A stretch of 64,000 nucleotides of DNA from CAVURS01 sp963795385 (GCA_963795385.1 CAWCHK010000010.1:1-64000), one strand, 5' to 3'. Positions 42,936 through 50,518 are shown, numbered from the stretch's first letter. A program made the numbers and translations. The notes: generated by a model not told the origin, from the sequence alone.

Positions 42936-43795
42936 CCGGTCGGGTCCTGGTCGTGGGGTCGGCCAACATCGACGTCGTGCTCCGGGTCGACCGGCTCCCC
43001 GGCCCGGGCGAGACCGTGGTGGCCGAGAGCTCCACGGTCCGGGGCTTCGGCGGCAAGGGCGCGAACCAGGCCGTCGCCGCAGCGCTCGCGGGGGCCCGGG
43101 TCGCGATGGTGGGACGGGTCGGGGACGAGGCGCTCGGCACGGCGTACCGGGAGCGGCTGGCCGGCTTCGGCATCGACGTCCGCCGGCTGCTGCCCACGGC
43201 AGGGTCCGAGACCGGTACCGCGTACGTGACCGTGGACGGCACCGGCGAGAACTCGATCGTCGTCTCCGCCGGGGCGAACGCCGCCATGACCGTCGACGAT
43301 CTGGGACCCGTGGCGGAGCTAGCCCGCGGCGACGTGCTCCTGGTCCAGTGCGAGCTCCCGGCCCGGGTCGTGGCCGAGGCGGTCCGGCGGGCCCACGGGC
43401 GGGGAGCCCGCGTCGTCCTGAACCTGGCGCCGTTCCTGCCGTTGCCGGCCGATGTCATCGCGCTCGCCGACCCGGTGGTCGTCAACGAGGAGGAGGCGCT
43501 CCTGTTCGAGGGGGCCGGCCGCTCGGCGGCGCGGCCGGCCGACGACCGGGCGCCGGGCTCGCTCGTGGTCACCCGCGGTGGTCGCGGTGCCACCTGGGGC
43601 GAGCTCCAGCTGCCGGCGGTCGACGTGCCCGAGGACGAGGTCGTCGACACGACGGGCGCCGGCGACGCGTTCTGCGGGGCACTCGCGGCGGCGCTCGCCG
43701 CCGGTCACGACAGCCACGCGTCGCTGGGGCTGGCGCTGGCGGCGGGCGCCGACGCCGTACGCCGCCTCGGTGCCCAGCCCCAACGCCCGGAGTGA
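42932..43795 (+). CDS. rbsK: Ribokinase (PfkB family)
   Basis: The 287-residue kinase has VLVVGSANIDVVLRVDRLPG, the sugar-binding GFGGKGANQAVAAALAG and the catalytic DTTGAGDAFCGALAA. It phosphorylates ribose to ribose-5-phosphate, which is the product of the preceding nucleoside hydrolase after hydrolysis, so the pair makes a short salvage route. Related PfkB enzymes act on other sugars, hence moderate confidence in the exact substrate. It ends the four-gene operon. Confidence 0.88.
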   Translation: MTGRVLVVGSANIDVVLRVDRLPGPGETVVAESSTVRGFGGKGANQAVAAALAGARVAMVGRVGDEALGTAYRERLAGFGIDVRRLLPTAGSETGTAYVTVDGTGENSIVVSAGANAAMTVDDLGPVAELARGDVLLVQCELPARVVAEAVRRAHGRGARVVLNLAPFLPLPADVIALADPVVVNEEEALLFEGAGRSAARPADDRAPGSLVVTRGGRGATWGELQLPAVDVPEDEVVDTTGAGDAFCGALAAALAAGHDSHASLGLALAAGADAVRRLGAQPQRPE

Positions 43796-43798
43796 CTA

Positions 43799-43854
43799 GG
43801 CCACGTGGCCCTTCCTGACCAGCGGGTCAAATGATCACGCCCAATTGGTGGGCG
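43799..43854. promoter_or_regulatory. Palindromes after the ribokinase gene
   Basis: A 12-bp perfect palindrome GGCCACGTGGCC (43799-43810) begins four bases after the ribokinase stop. A small hairpin CGCCCA-attgg-TGGGCG follows at 43838-43854. They may terminate the operon or regulate the small gene downstream. Confidence 0.4.
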
Positions 43855-43934
43855 CGCCGCCGAAGTTCCTGCGGTATCAGGTGCAGCACCGGCATGCTCT
43901 TGCCGATAGCAAAACCCGAAGGGAGGTGCAGGAC

Positions 43935-44174
43935 ATGGAAGAGCTACCCGGTTGCCCAGCATGCGGAGCCCCCGCGCAGGTCAACGCGATCGACGACGCG
44001 AGCAGCGGTGACGAGATGGTCGTCGTGGCCTGCATCGCGCACCACACCCTGGTCGGGCCGCGCGACCTCCTGGCGCCCAAGCTGCGCTGGGACGTTCCCA
44101 CGCAACGGGTTCCGATGCGCGAAGAGCTGATGTTCGCACCGGCCGCCGCGCGCGTCGCCGTCCACCGCGGCTGA
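43935..44174 (+). CDS. Small CPxC zinc-ribbon-like protein
   Basis: I do not recognise this 79-residue protein. It has a Cys pair (Cys7, Cys10 in GCPACGAP), an acidic stretch (DDASSGDE) and a CIAHH cluster with Cys33, His36 and His37, which together could bind one zinc. There is no membrane segment. The ATG lies eight bases after a perfect GGAGG within GGGAGGTG, which strongly supports translation; an upstream in-frame ATG at 43845 lacks such a site. It is isolated between the ribokinase operon and the convergent methyltransferase. Confidence 0.7.
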   Translation: MEELPGCPACGAPAQVNAIDDASSGDEMVVVACIAHHTLVGPRDLLAPKLRWDVPTQRVPMREELMFAPAAARVAVHRG

Positions 44175-44251
44175 CCCAGCGCCCGAAACCCCTGTCCGGC
44201 AACACCTTCGCTCGCCCCTGCCCTGTCGCCCGCGCCGCCGGCGGCACCTGG

Positions 44252-45532
44252 TCAGTCGCTGGTCCCGCGGCTCGGTGCCTGCGGCAGCGGCCGCAGAACC
44301 AGCACGGTCTGCGCGCCGCCGACCCGGGTGATCGCGATCGTCGCCTCCGCGTCACCGGTCGGCCGCAGCTGTTTGCGCAGCTGCTCGGGCTCGACCGCGA
44401 CCCCGCGCTTCTTGATGGCGAGACGCCCAACGCCGCGCTCCCTGAGGTAGGCGCGCAGGGTCTTGAGCTGGAACGGCATCACGTCCTCGACGGCGAAGCT
44501 GCGCGCGTACGCCGTCGTCGTCGGGTGGGCGGTGAGCAGGTACGTCGGGCCGCGGGACAGGCCCTGCGCGTCCAGGTCGGCCGCCAGCCGTGGCACCAGG
44601 CCCGCGGCCACGACGGCCGGGTCCGGCTCGTGCAGCCAGGTACCGGCCGACACCTGTCCCGGAGCGGCCGTCCGCACCGGCTCGCTCGGATCGGACCCGA
44701 GCTGACGGAGCTCGGCCGGCCCGCCGGGCCCGAGCACCAGCGCCGACCGCACGACGCCTTCGCGCGCCAGCGGTCCCCACCAGACCGTGCACTCGACCGC
44801 CTCGCCGGCGACCGAGACCCACTGAGACTCGACCGTCTCGGCGGCCGGGTCGGGCAGGTGCCGGTGGGCGATGCCGGGCGGGAGCTTGACGCCGGTGGCC
44901 GGCACCCGGGCGGCGAGCGCGCGCACGAACGACCACGGGGGCGTGAAGGCCTCGGGGTCGGTGACCCGGCGGGTCGAGCCGGTCGCGGTGCTGCGACCCG
45001 GCGTCCGGCGCGCGGGGTCCAGCCACACACCGGTCCCGGGTTCGGTCGCGCCGAGCTCGGTCAGGTCCATCGCGGTCACGTCGCCGGCGCGCACCGTCGC
45101 CTCGGGCCAGTGCCGCAGGTTGACGGTGGCGACCGCCGCCGTCAGGTCGTCCCGCTCCACGCCGACGACGGTCCGCTCGAAGCTCGCCAGCGCCATGGCG
45201 TCGGCGCCGATCCCGCAGCCCAGGTCGAGCACCCGGCCGATCCCGGCGCTGACGTAGCGCTGGGCGTGCCGGGCCGCCACCTCGAGCCGGGTCGCCTGCT
45301 CCAGCCCGTCGGGGGTGAAGAGCATCCCCGCGGCGAACGCGCCGAACTTCGCCTGCCCCCGCTGGCGGAGCCGGGACTGGGTCAGCGCCGCCGCCACGGT
45401 GACCGGGTCGTGGCCCTGGTCCCGCAGGTGCTCGCCGAGCCGGATGGCGGTCTGCTCGTCGTACGCCGGGAGGGCCTCGAGCAGGGCCCACCCCTCCGGC
45501 GTGAGGAGGGTCGCGAGCCCGGCCAGGTCCAT
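44252..45532 (-). CDS. SAM-dependent methyltransferase with THUMP-like domain
   Basis: The 426-residue protein has a class I methyltransferase core with the SAM motif VLDLGCGIGADAMALA and the motif IV region GVWLDPARRTPGR. The C-terminal third (FAVEDVMPFQLKTLRAYLRE, GVGRLAIKKRGVAVEPEQL) matches the THUMP-like domain. An RNA substrate is plausible. ATG 45532 is preferred to the in-frame start at 45613, which would lie within the CIRCE element. It diverges from groES and its promoter overlaps that region. Confidence 0.85.
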   Translation of the reverse strand: MDLAGLATLLTPEGWALLEALPAYDEQTAIRLGEHLRDQGHDPVTVAAALTQSRLRQRGQAKFGAFAAGMLFTPDGLEQATRLEVAARHAQRYVSAGIGRVLDLGCGIGADAMALASFERTVVGVERDDLTAAVATVNLRHWPEATVRAGDVTAMDLTELGATEPGTGVWLDPARRTPGRSTATGSTRRVTDPEAFTPPWSFVRALAARVPATGVKLPPGIAHRHLPDPAAETVESQWVSVAGEAVECTVWWGPLAREGVVRSALVLGPGGPAELRQLGSDPSEPVRTAAPGQVSAGTWLHEPDPAVVAAGLVPRLAADLDAQGLSRGPTYLLTAHPTTTAYARSFAVEDVMPFQLKTLRAYLRERGVGRLAIKKRGVAVEPEQLRKQLRPTGDAEATIAITRVGGAQTVLVLRPLPQAPSRGTSD

Positions 45533-45559
45533 GCGGCGATCCTCGCACCGGGGCCGTGA

Positions 45560-45586
45560 CTGGCACTCAGGTTGACCGAGTGCTAA
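45560..45586. promoter_or_regulatory. CIRCE element (HrcA operator)
   Basis: CTGGCACTC, nine spacer bases and GAGTGCTAA match the CIRCE consensus TTAGCACTC-N9-GAGTGCTAA with two mismatches in the left arm. It overlaps the -35 box of groES, so HrcA binding would block transcription under non-stress conditions. Confidence 0.88.
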
Positions 45587-45601
45587 TCGTCGACATAGAT
45601 T
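45572..45601 (+). promoter_or_regulatory. groES-groEL promoter
   Basis: TTGACC (45572-45577) and TAGATT (45596-45601) are spaced by 18 bp. Transcription would begin near 45608, giving a leader of about 65 bases. Confidence 0.7.
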
Positions 45602-45607
45602 CGGCAC

Positions 45608-45632
45608 TGGCACTCTCCTGGTGAGTGTGCCA
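45608..45632. promoter_or_regulatory. Second CIRCE-like palindrome
   Basis: TGGCACTC and GAGTGTGCCA flank seven bases just downstream of the promoter. It resembles a diverged second HrcA site, with an extra TG in the right arm; two CIRCE copies upstream of groES are known in actinobacteria. Confidence 0.6.
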
Positions 45633-45672
45633 ACTCAAACGTCCAGCTCCCCACGCAAGAAAGAGGCGACAC

Positions 45673-45969
45673 GTGTCGGTCTCCATCAAGCCGCTCGAGG
45701 ACCGGATCGTCGTCAAGGCCCTCGAGGCCGAGCAGACGACGGCCTCCGGCCTGGTCATCCCGGACACCGCGAAGGAGAAGCCCCAGGAGGGCGAGGTCCT
45801 CTCGGTCGGCCCGGGCCGGATCGACGACAACGGCCAGCGCGTGCCGCTGGACGTGTCGGTCGGCGACAAGGTCATCTACAGCAAGTACGGCGGTACCGAG
45901 GTCAAGTACGCCGGCGAGGAGTACCTCATCCTCTCCGCCCGCGACGTCCTCGCCATCGTCGAGAAGTGA
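45673..45969 (+). CDS. groES: Co-chaperonin GroES
   Basis: The 98-residue heptameric lid protein reads MSVSIKPLEDRIVVKALEAE from a GTG start, with the mobile loop EQTTASGLVIPDTAKEKPQE and the roof/base strands VGDKVIYSKYGGTEVKY. An AAAGAGG ribosome-binding site lies upstream. It is the first gene of the CIRCE-controlled groES-groEL operon. Confidence 0.98.
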   Translation: MSVSIKPLEDRIVVKALEAEQTTASGLVIPDTAKEKPQEGEVLSVGPGRIDDNGQRVPLDVSVGDKVIYSKYGGTEVKYAGEEYLILSARDVLAIVEK

Positions 45970-46073
45970 TCTGACGCACCGCCCCGGTGGGCCGGCCGAC
46001 TGGCCGGTACGCCGGGGCGTTGCCGTCCCAGCAGCATCTGGACCCGTTACCCCCGAAGGGACCGCAGTACCTC

Positions 46074-47696
46074 ATGGCAAAGACACTCGAGTTCGACGAG
46101 ACCGCCCGCCGCTCCCTGGAGCGTGGCGTCAACGCCCTGGCGGACGCCGTGAAGGTGACGCTCGGCCCACGCGGCCGCAACGTCGTCATCGACAAGAAGT
46201 GGGGCGCCCCCACCATCACCAACGACGGCGTGACGATCGCCCGTGAGGTGGAGCTGGAGGACCCCTACGAGAACCTCGGCGCGCAGCTCGCCAAGGAGGT
46301 CGCCACCAAGACCAACGACGTCGCCGGCGACGGTACGACGACGGCGACCGTGCTGGCCCAGGCCATGGTCAAGGAGGGCCTGCGCAACGTCGCGGCGGGC
46401 GCCGGCCCGGCCAGCCTCAAGCGCGGCATCGACAAGGCCGTCCAGGCCGTCAACGACCGCCTGCTCGAGGTGGCCAAGGAGGTCGACGGCAAGGCGGAGA
46501 TCGCCCAGGTCGCGACCATCTCGGCCCAGGACGCGGGGATCGGCGAGCTGATCGCCGAGGCCTTCGACAAGGTCGGCAAGGACGGCGTCATCACCGTCGA
46601 GGAGGCCTCGACGACCGCGATGGAGCTGGACTTCACCGAGGGCATGCAGTTCGACAAGGGCTACATCTCGCCGTACTTCGTGACCGACCCCGAGCGCATG
46701 GAGGCCGTCCTCGAGGACGCCTACATCCTGATCCACCAGGCCAAGATCTCCTCGGTGCAGGACCTGCTGCCGCTGCTGGAGAAGGTCGTCGGCGCGAGCA
46801 AGCCGCTGGTCATCATCGCCGAGGACGTCGACGGCGAGGCACTGTCCACGTTGGTGGTCAACAAGATCCGCGGCACCTTCAACGCCGTCGCGGTCAAGGC
46901 TCCGGGCTTCGGTGACCGCCGCAAGGCGATGCTGCAGGACCTCGCGGTCCTGACCGGTGGCCAGGTCGTCGCCGAGGAGGTCGGGCTCAAGCTCGACACC
47001 GTCGGCCTCGAGGTGCTCGGCACGGCTCGCCGCGTCGTGGTCACCAAGGACGACACCACCGTCATCGACGGCGCCGGCGACAAGGCCGAGGTCAACGGAC
47101 GGGTCGCGCAGATCCGGGCCGAGATCGAGCGCACCGACTCCGACTGGGACAAGGAGAAGCTCCAGGAGCGTCTCGCCAAGCTGGCCGGCGGCGTCTGTGT
47201 GATCAAGGTCGGCGCCTACACCGAGGTCGAGCTCAAGGAGAAGAAGCACCGCATCGAGGACGCCGTGTCGGCCACACGCGCGGCCATCGAGGAGGGCATC
47301 GTCGCCGGTGGCGGCTCGGCCCTCATCCACGCGGTCTCCGTGCTGGACGGCGACCTGGGGCTGACCGGTGACGAGGCGACGGGCGTCAACATCGTCCGCC
47401 GCGCCGCCGCCGAGCCGCTGCGCTGGATCGCCGAGAACGCCGGCCAGGAGGGGTACGTCGTGACCGCCAAGGTGCGCGACCTCGAGGCCGGCCACGGCTA
47501 CAACGCAGCCACCGGCGAGTACGGCGACCTGTTCGCCTCGGGTGTCATCGACCCGGTCAAGGTGACCCGCTCGGCGCTGCGCAACGCGGCCTCGATCGCG
47601 GCCATGGTCCTCACCACCGACACGCTCGTGGTGGAGAAGAAGGAGCCGGCCGAGGACGCCCCCGCGGGCGGCCACGGTCACGGCCACGGTCACTGA
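46074..47696 (+). CDS. groEL: Chaperonin GroEL (GroEL1 type, His-rich tail)
   Basis: The 540-residue subunit has all GroEL landmarks: AKTLEFDETARRSLERGVNA, VTLGPRGRNVVIDKKWGAP, VAGDGTTTATVLAQAM with catalytic Asp, and EEGIVAGGGSAL. The C-terminus is GGHGHGHGH, the His-rich tail of actinobacterial GroEL1, not the Gly-Met tail of the housekeeping GroEL2. A second groEL would be expected elsewhere in the genome. It is separated from groES by 104 bases. Confidence 0.98.
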   Translation: MAKTLEFDETARRSLERGVNALADAVKVTLGPRGRNVVIDKKWGAPTITNDGVTIAREVELEDPYENLGAQLAKEVATKTNDVAGDGTTTATVLAQAMVKEGLRNVAAGAGPASLKRGIDKAVQAVNDRLLEVAKEVDGKAEIAQVATISAQDAGIGELIAEAFDKVGKDGVITVEEASTTAMELDFTEGMQFDKGYISPYFVTDPERMEAVLEDAYILIHQAKISSVQDLLPLLEKVVGASKPLVIIAEDVDGEALSTLVVNKIRGTFNAVAVKAPGFGDRRKAMLQDLAVLTGGQVVAEEVGLKLDTVGLEVLGTARRVVVTKDDTTVIDGAGDKAEVNGRVAQIRAEIERTDSDWDKEKLQERLAKLAGGVCVIKVGAYTEVELKEKKHRIEDAVSATRAAIEEGIVAGGGSALIHAVSVLDGDLGLTGDEATGVNIVRRAAAEPLRWIAENAGQEGYVVTAKVRDLEAGHGYNAATGEYGDLFASGVIDPVKVTRSALRNAASIAAMVLTTDTLVVEKKEPAEDAPAGGHGHGHGH

Positions 47697-47758
47697 GCAC
47701 TGAGCACTGAGCCCCGGCCTCTCACCAGGCACGAGGCAACGGAACGAGCACGCAGCAC

Positions 47759-47814
47759 GACGGCGAAGGCCCCGTCGGACCCGGTCACCCGGGCCCGGCG
47801 GGGCCTTCGCCGTC
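47759..47814. terminator. Bidirectional terminator groEL / whiB
   Basis: A perfect 16-bp inverted repeat has arms at 47759-47774 (GACGGCGAAGGCCCCG) and 47799-47814, and a 24-base loop that itself contains CCCGG/CCGGG. It lies between the convergent groEL and whiB genes and would stop transcription from both. Confidence 0.85.
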
Positions 47815-47839
47815 AGTGTGGTTCGTCGACCGTGGGCCC

Positions 47840-48136
47840 TCAGATGGCGGTCGGGACCGGAGCGGTGCCCGCGTAGATCTGCTCGCGGTCGTCCTCGGTC
47901 ATGGCGCCCCAGACGCCGTACGGCTCGCGCACCTTCAGGGCGTGGGTCCGGCACTCGTTGAGCACCGGGCAGGTCAGGCAGACGGCCTTGGCCGCCTCGT
48001 CGCGGTTGCGCCGCGCGGGGCCGCGCTCGCCCTCGGGGTGGAAGAACACATCGGGGTTGGTCCGCCGGCACGCGCCGTCGAGCTGCCAGTCCCAGAGGTC
48101 GGCGATCGGGCCCGGGAGCCGGGAGATCTCTGCCAT
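47840..48136 (-). CDS. whiD: WhiB-family iron-sulfur regulator, WhiD/WhiB3 type
   Basis: The 98-residue protein has the four [4Fe-4S] cysteines Cys23, Cys53, Cys56 and Cys62 (VCLTCPVLNEC) and the GVWG turn (74-77) that contacts the sigma factor. The N-terminal SRLPGPIADLWDWQL and FFHPEGERGPARR match Streptomyces WhiD and mycobacterial WhiB3, which control late sporulation or redox/virulence genes with the principal sigma factor. The C-terminal basic tail is shorter than in WhiD. RBS AAGGAG is at proper spacing. Confidence 0.9.
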   Translation of the reverse strand: MAEISRLPGPIADLWDWQLDGACRRTNPDVFFHPEGERGPARRNRDEAAKAVCLTCPVLNECRTHALKVREPYGVWGAMTEDDREQIYAGTAPVPTAI

Positions 48137-48442
48137 GGCTACTCCTTCGAGTGTTGCTGAGGCGGGAGGTCGTCCGGCCTCAGCTGACGGTTGAACGATG
48201 CTGTGGTTCAGCTGCGTCTCGATGTCTTGGCCTGACCGTACAACCGCGCCAGGGGTTATTCAAGGGAATCGCGCCAGTGATTGTTCATCCGGGAAACTGG
48301 GGGTGTATATGCCGTTCTGCACCAGCTACTGACGGGTTCTTGAAGCGATTCACCTCCTTGTTCGGAGCCCGACCCGCAACGGTTCGGTGATTTTCGGTGC
48401 TGCGGGTGGCAGGGACGGGGTGCGCGGCCCACACTGTGAGCC
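48137..48442. promoter_or_regulatory. Divergent intergenic region whiD-like / MerR-B12 gene
   Basis: This 306-base region holds the promoters of the two divergent regulators. CAGCTGA (48181-48187) and TCAGCTG (48208-48214) form a perfect inverted repeat in the whiB leader, and TGAAC/GTTCA (48192-48196, 48206-48210) is nested in it. A TATATG at 48306-48311 could be a -10 box. TTCACCTCCTT at 48349-48359 is identical to part of the 16S rRNA 3' end. No gene is visible. Confidence 0.5.
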
Positions 48443-49465
48443 ATGCCCGGAAGCCAGGCCGAGGAGGCGCCAGGGGAGGTGGCAGGCTCGACGCACTCGG
48501 GGCCGGCGCGGACGCTGACCGTGGCCGTCGTCGCCCGCCGCCTCGGCGTCGCGCCCGCCACCCTGCGGACGTGGGCCCGGCGCTACGACCTCGGGCCCTC
48601 CCAGCACACCGCCGGCTCGCACCGTCGCTACACGAACGAGGACTTCGCCCGGTTGGTCGTGATGCGCCGGCTCACCCACGAGGGCGTCGCCCCGGGCGAG
48701 GCCGCTCAGGTCGCGCTGAGGACGTCGGCCGAGTCGCTCAGCGAGGTGGGCCTGGCCGACATCGGGGTCCTCGAACCTCGGGAGGACTCCTCCGACCTGG
48801 CCCCCGGCAGCGCCGCGTCGTACCTGTCGCTCGCCCGGGTCGTGCCCCTGCAGGACACCCGCCGGGTCGCCCGCGGCCTGCATCGCGCCGCGCTGTCGAT
48901 GGATGCCCGGGGCGTGGCCGAGCTGATCCAGCGGCAGATCTCGCTGACCGGTGTCGTGGCGGCCTGGGACGGCGTCGTCGTCCCCGTCCTGGAGAGCCTG
49001 GGCAAGCGGTGGGAGACCACTGGTGAGGGGATCGAGGTCGAGCACCTCTTCGCCGAGGCGGCGATGTCCTCGCTGGCGGTGCTCGCGGCCCGGCTCGGCC
49101 AGCCCCGCAACACGGCCCAGGTCCTGCTCAGCTGCGCGAGCCACGAGCAGCACAGCCTCCCCCTGTACGCCGTGTCGGCGGCCCTGGCCGAGCGCGGCAT
49201 CTCCTCGCGGCTGCTGGGGGCCCGGATGCCGACCGAGGCGCTCGCCGCCGCCGTACGCCGGACCGGGCCGGCGGTCGTCCTGCTCTACGCGTCGATGACC
49301 GTGGGCAGCGACACGGTCGAGCAGGTCCTGCACCGCACCCAGCCGACGACCCGGATCCTGCTCGGCGGGCCCGGCTGGGGGTCCCCGTCGTTGCCGCCGT
49401 ACGCCGAGCAGGTCAGCTCGCTCGGCCTGGCCGTCCACCGGATCAGCGAGACCGTCGCGTCCTGA
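48443..49465 (+). CDS. MerR-family regulator with cobalamin-binding domain (CarH/LitR-like)
   Basis: The 340-residue protein has an N-terminal MerR helix-turn-helix (VAVVARRLGVAPATLRTWAR, AGSHRRYTNEDFARLVVMRR), a helical B12 cap with Trp190 and Glu200-His201 in the W-x9-EH pattern, and a Rossmann-like B12 domain with Glu235-x-His237. These match CarH photoreceptors, which bind adenosylcobalamin and dissociate in light. Departures are Pro240 in place of the Gly of the (E/D)xHxxG motif, so B12 binding needs testing. It diverges from the whiD-like gene and precedes bldM. Confidence 0.85.
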   Translation: MPGSQAEEAPGEVAGSTHSGPARTLTVAVVARRLGVAPATLRTWARRYDLGPSQHTAGSHRRYTNEDFARLVVMRRLTHEGVAPGEAAQVALRTSAESLSEVGLADIGVLEPREDSSDLAPGSAASYLSLARVVPLQDTRRVARGLHRAALSMDARGVAELIQRQISLTGVVAAWDGVVVPVLESLGKRWETTGEGIEVEHLFAEAAMSSLAVLAARLGQPRNTAQVLLSCASHEQHSLPLYAVSAALAERGISSRLLGARMPTEALAAAVRRTGPAVVLLYASMTVGSDTVEQVLHRTQPTTRILLGGPGWGSPSLPPYAEQVSSLGLAVHRISETVAS

Positions 49466-49488
49466 GGTCGCTGTCCGGGTTGGCCGAT

Positions 49489-49506
49489 TTTTCGCGGGTT
49501 TTCGCG
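49489..49506 (+). repeat. Phased direct repeat upstream of bldM
   Basis: TTTTCGCG occurs at 49489-49496 and 49499-49506, ten bases apart (one helical turn), in the 137-base gap before bldM. The spacing would suit a regulator binding on one DNA face. Confidence 0.45.
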
Positions 49507-49602
49507 ACACCCGCGGGCTAAGGCCGAGGTGCTCTCCGGCCGATAGTTCATCCAGGACGGGTGTCTGCTCTGGCACCCGAACCGACGCGAGTCAGGAGAA
49601 CT

Positions 49603-50214
49603 GTGGCCACCGTGATCGTCTGTGACGACGCGCCTATCGCCCGGGAGACCGTGCGAAGGGTCGTCGCCACTGTGCCTGGGGTGACCCGGGTACTCGGTGC
49701 TGCCTCCGGCGAGGAACTGCTCGGGCGGTGGGGAGCCGAGCGTCCCGCGTTGGCCTTGATCGATGTCCGAATGCCCGGCCTCGGCGGGGTCGAGACGACC
49801 CGTCGCCTGTTGTCGCTGCACCCGGACGCCTGCGTCCTGATGGTCACCACCGCGGAGGACGTCGACGGCGTGGCCCGCGCGATCACCTTCGGTGCCCGCG
49901 GGTACGTCGTGAAGGACGCCGGTCGCGAGGAGATCGCGCTCGCCATCGTGCAGACCCTCACCGACTCCTACCGCCGGCAGGCGCCGTCCCCGGCCCGGCC
50001 GGTCGCGGTCAACACCCTGCCCAGCCTGACCGAGCGGGAGCTGCAGGTGCTCGGCGGGATGAGCCGCGGGCGCAGCAACTCCGAGATCGGCAAGGAGCTC
50101 TACCTGTCCGAGGACACGGTCAAGACGCACGCCCGTCGGCTGTTCCGCAAGCTCGGTGCGGCGGACCGGGCGCAGGCCGTGGCCGTGGGCTTCCGCAGCG
50201 GCCTGGTCCGCTAG
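49603..50214 (+). CDS. bldM: Orphan response regulator BldM
   Basis: The 203-residue NarL/FixJ-type protein has a receiver domain with Asp8-Asp9, the phosphoacceptor position Asp54 (ALIDVRMPGLGG) and Lys104, then a LuxR helix-turn-helix (LTERELQVLGGMSRGRSNSE, DTVKTHARRLFRKLGAADRA). It closely resembles Streptomyces BldM, which acts without a partner kinase, as a homodimer or with WhiI, in aerial growth and sporulation. GTG 49603 follows AGGAG by four bases; GTG 49561 is a poorer alternative. No histidine kinase gene is near. Confidence 0.92.
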   Translation: MATVIVCDDAPIARETVRRVVATVPGVTRVLGAASGEELLGRWGAERPALALIDVRMPGLGGVETTRRLLSLHPDACVLMVTTAEDVDGVARAITFGARGYVVKDAGREEIALAIVQTLTDSYRRQAPSPARPVAVNTLPSLTERELQVLGGMSRGRSNSEIGKELYLSEDTVKTHARRLFRKLGAADRAQAVAVGFRSGLVR

Positions 50215-50221
50215 GTCCCAG

Positions 50222-50268
50222 CCCTCCAGCCCTCCAGCCCTCCAGCCCTCCAGCCCTCCAGCCTCCAG
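50222..50268 (+). repeat. Tandem CCCTCCAG octamer repeat
   Basis: Five perfect copies of CCCTCCAG run from 50222 to 50261, followed by CCTCCAG. They start eight bases after the bldM stop. Such a run is prone to copy-number variation. Confidence 0.95.
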
Positions 50269-50297
50269 GGGCCCGGTTCCTCGCGATTCCCTGCGAA

Positions 50298-50337
50298 CGG
50301 TGCAACTCTGCGTCGTACGTGACGCGCCGTTGCACCG
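50298..50337. terminator. Two-tier inverted repeat between bldM and shbA
   Basis: CGGTGCAAC (50298-50306) pairs with GTTGCACCG (50329-50337). Inside, GCGTC (50310-50314) pairs with GACGC (50321-50325) around GTACGT. The 40-base element is highly symmetric. It could terminate bldM transcription or serve as a regulator site for shbA. Confidence 0.6.
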
Positions 50338-50518
50338 ATGACCGCCAATCGCCCCGTCCCGTCCCGCCCCGTCCCGTCCCGGCCCATCCCCGCCCCGTCC
50401 CGGCCCACCGCCCCTGGCTTCGGTAACTCTTCGGAGCCAACCCTTCTCCCTCGTCCGCCTCGCGCGTAGAGTCCGCTCGGGCCGGGCGGAACGCTGGGCG
50501 AGGAGAGGTCTCGGGGAC

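Larger units (their letters stand above)
50215..50518 (+). other. Intergenic region bldM-shbA, repeat- and hairpin-rich
   Basis: The 304 bases hold three notable things: five tandem copies of CCCTCCAG (50222-50261) plus a shortened copy, a long two-tier inverted repeat at 50298-50337, and a CCGTC/CCCGT-rich stretch at about 50353-50405. The shbA promoter must lie in the last ~150 bases, but no clear -35/-10 pair is seen. No gene is visible. Confidence 0.6.

Noticed and set aside
50222..50268. CRISPR or integration repeat after bldM
   Set aside because: Units are eight bases with no spacer, so it is a simple tandem repeat.
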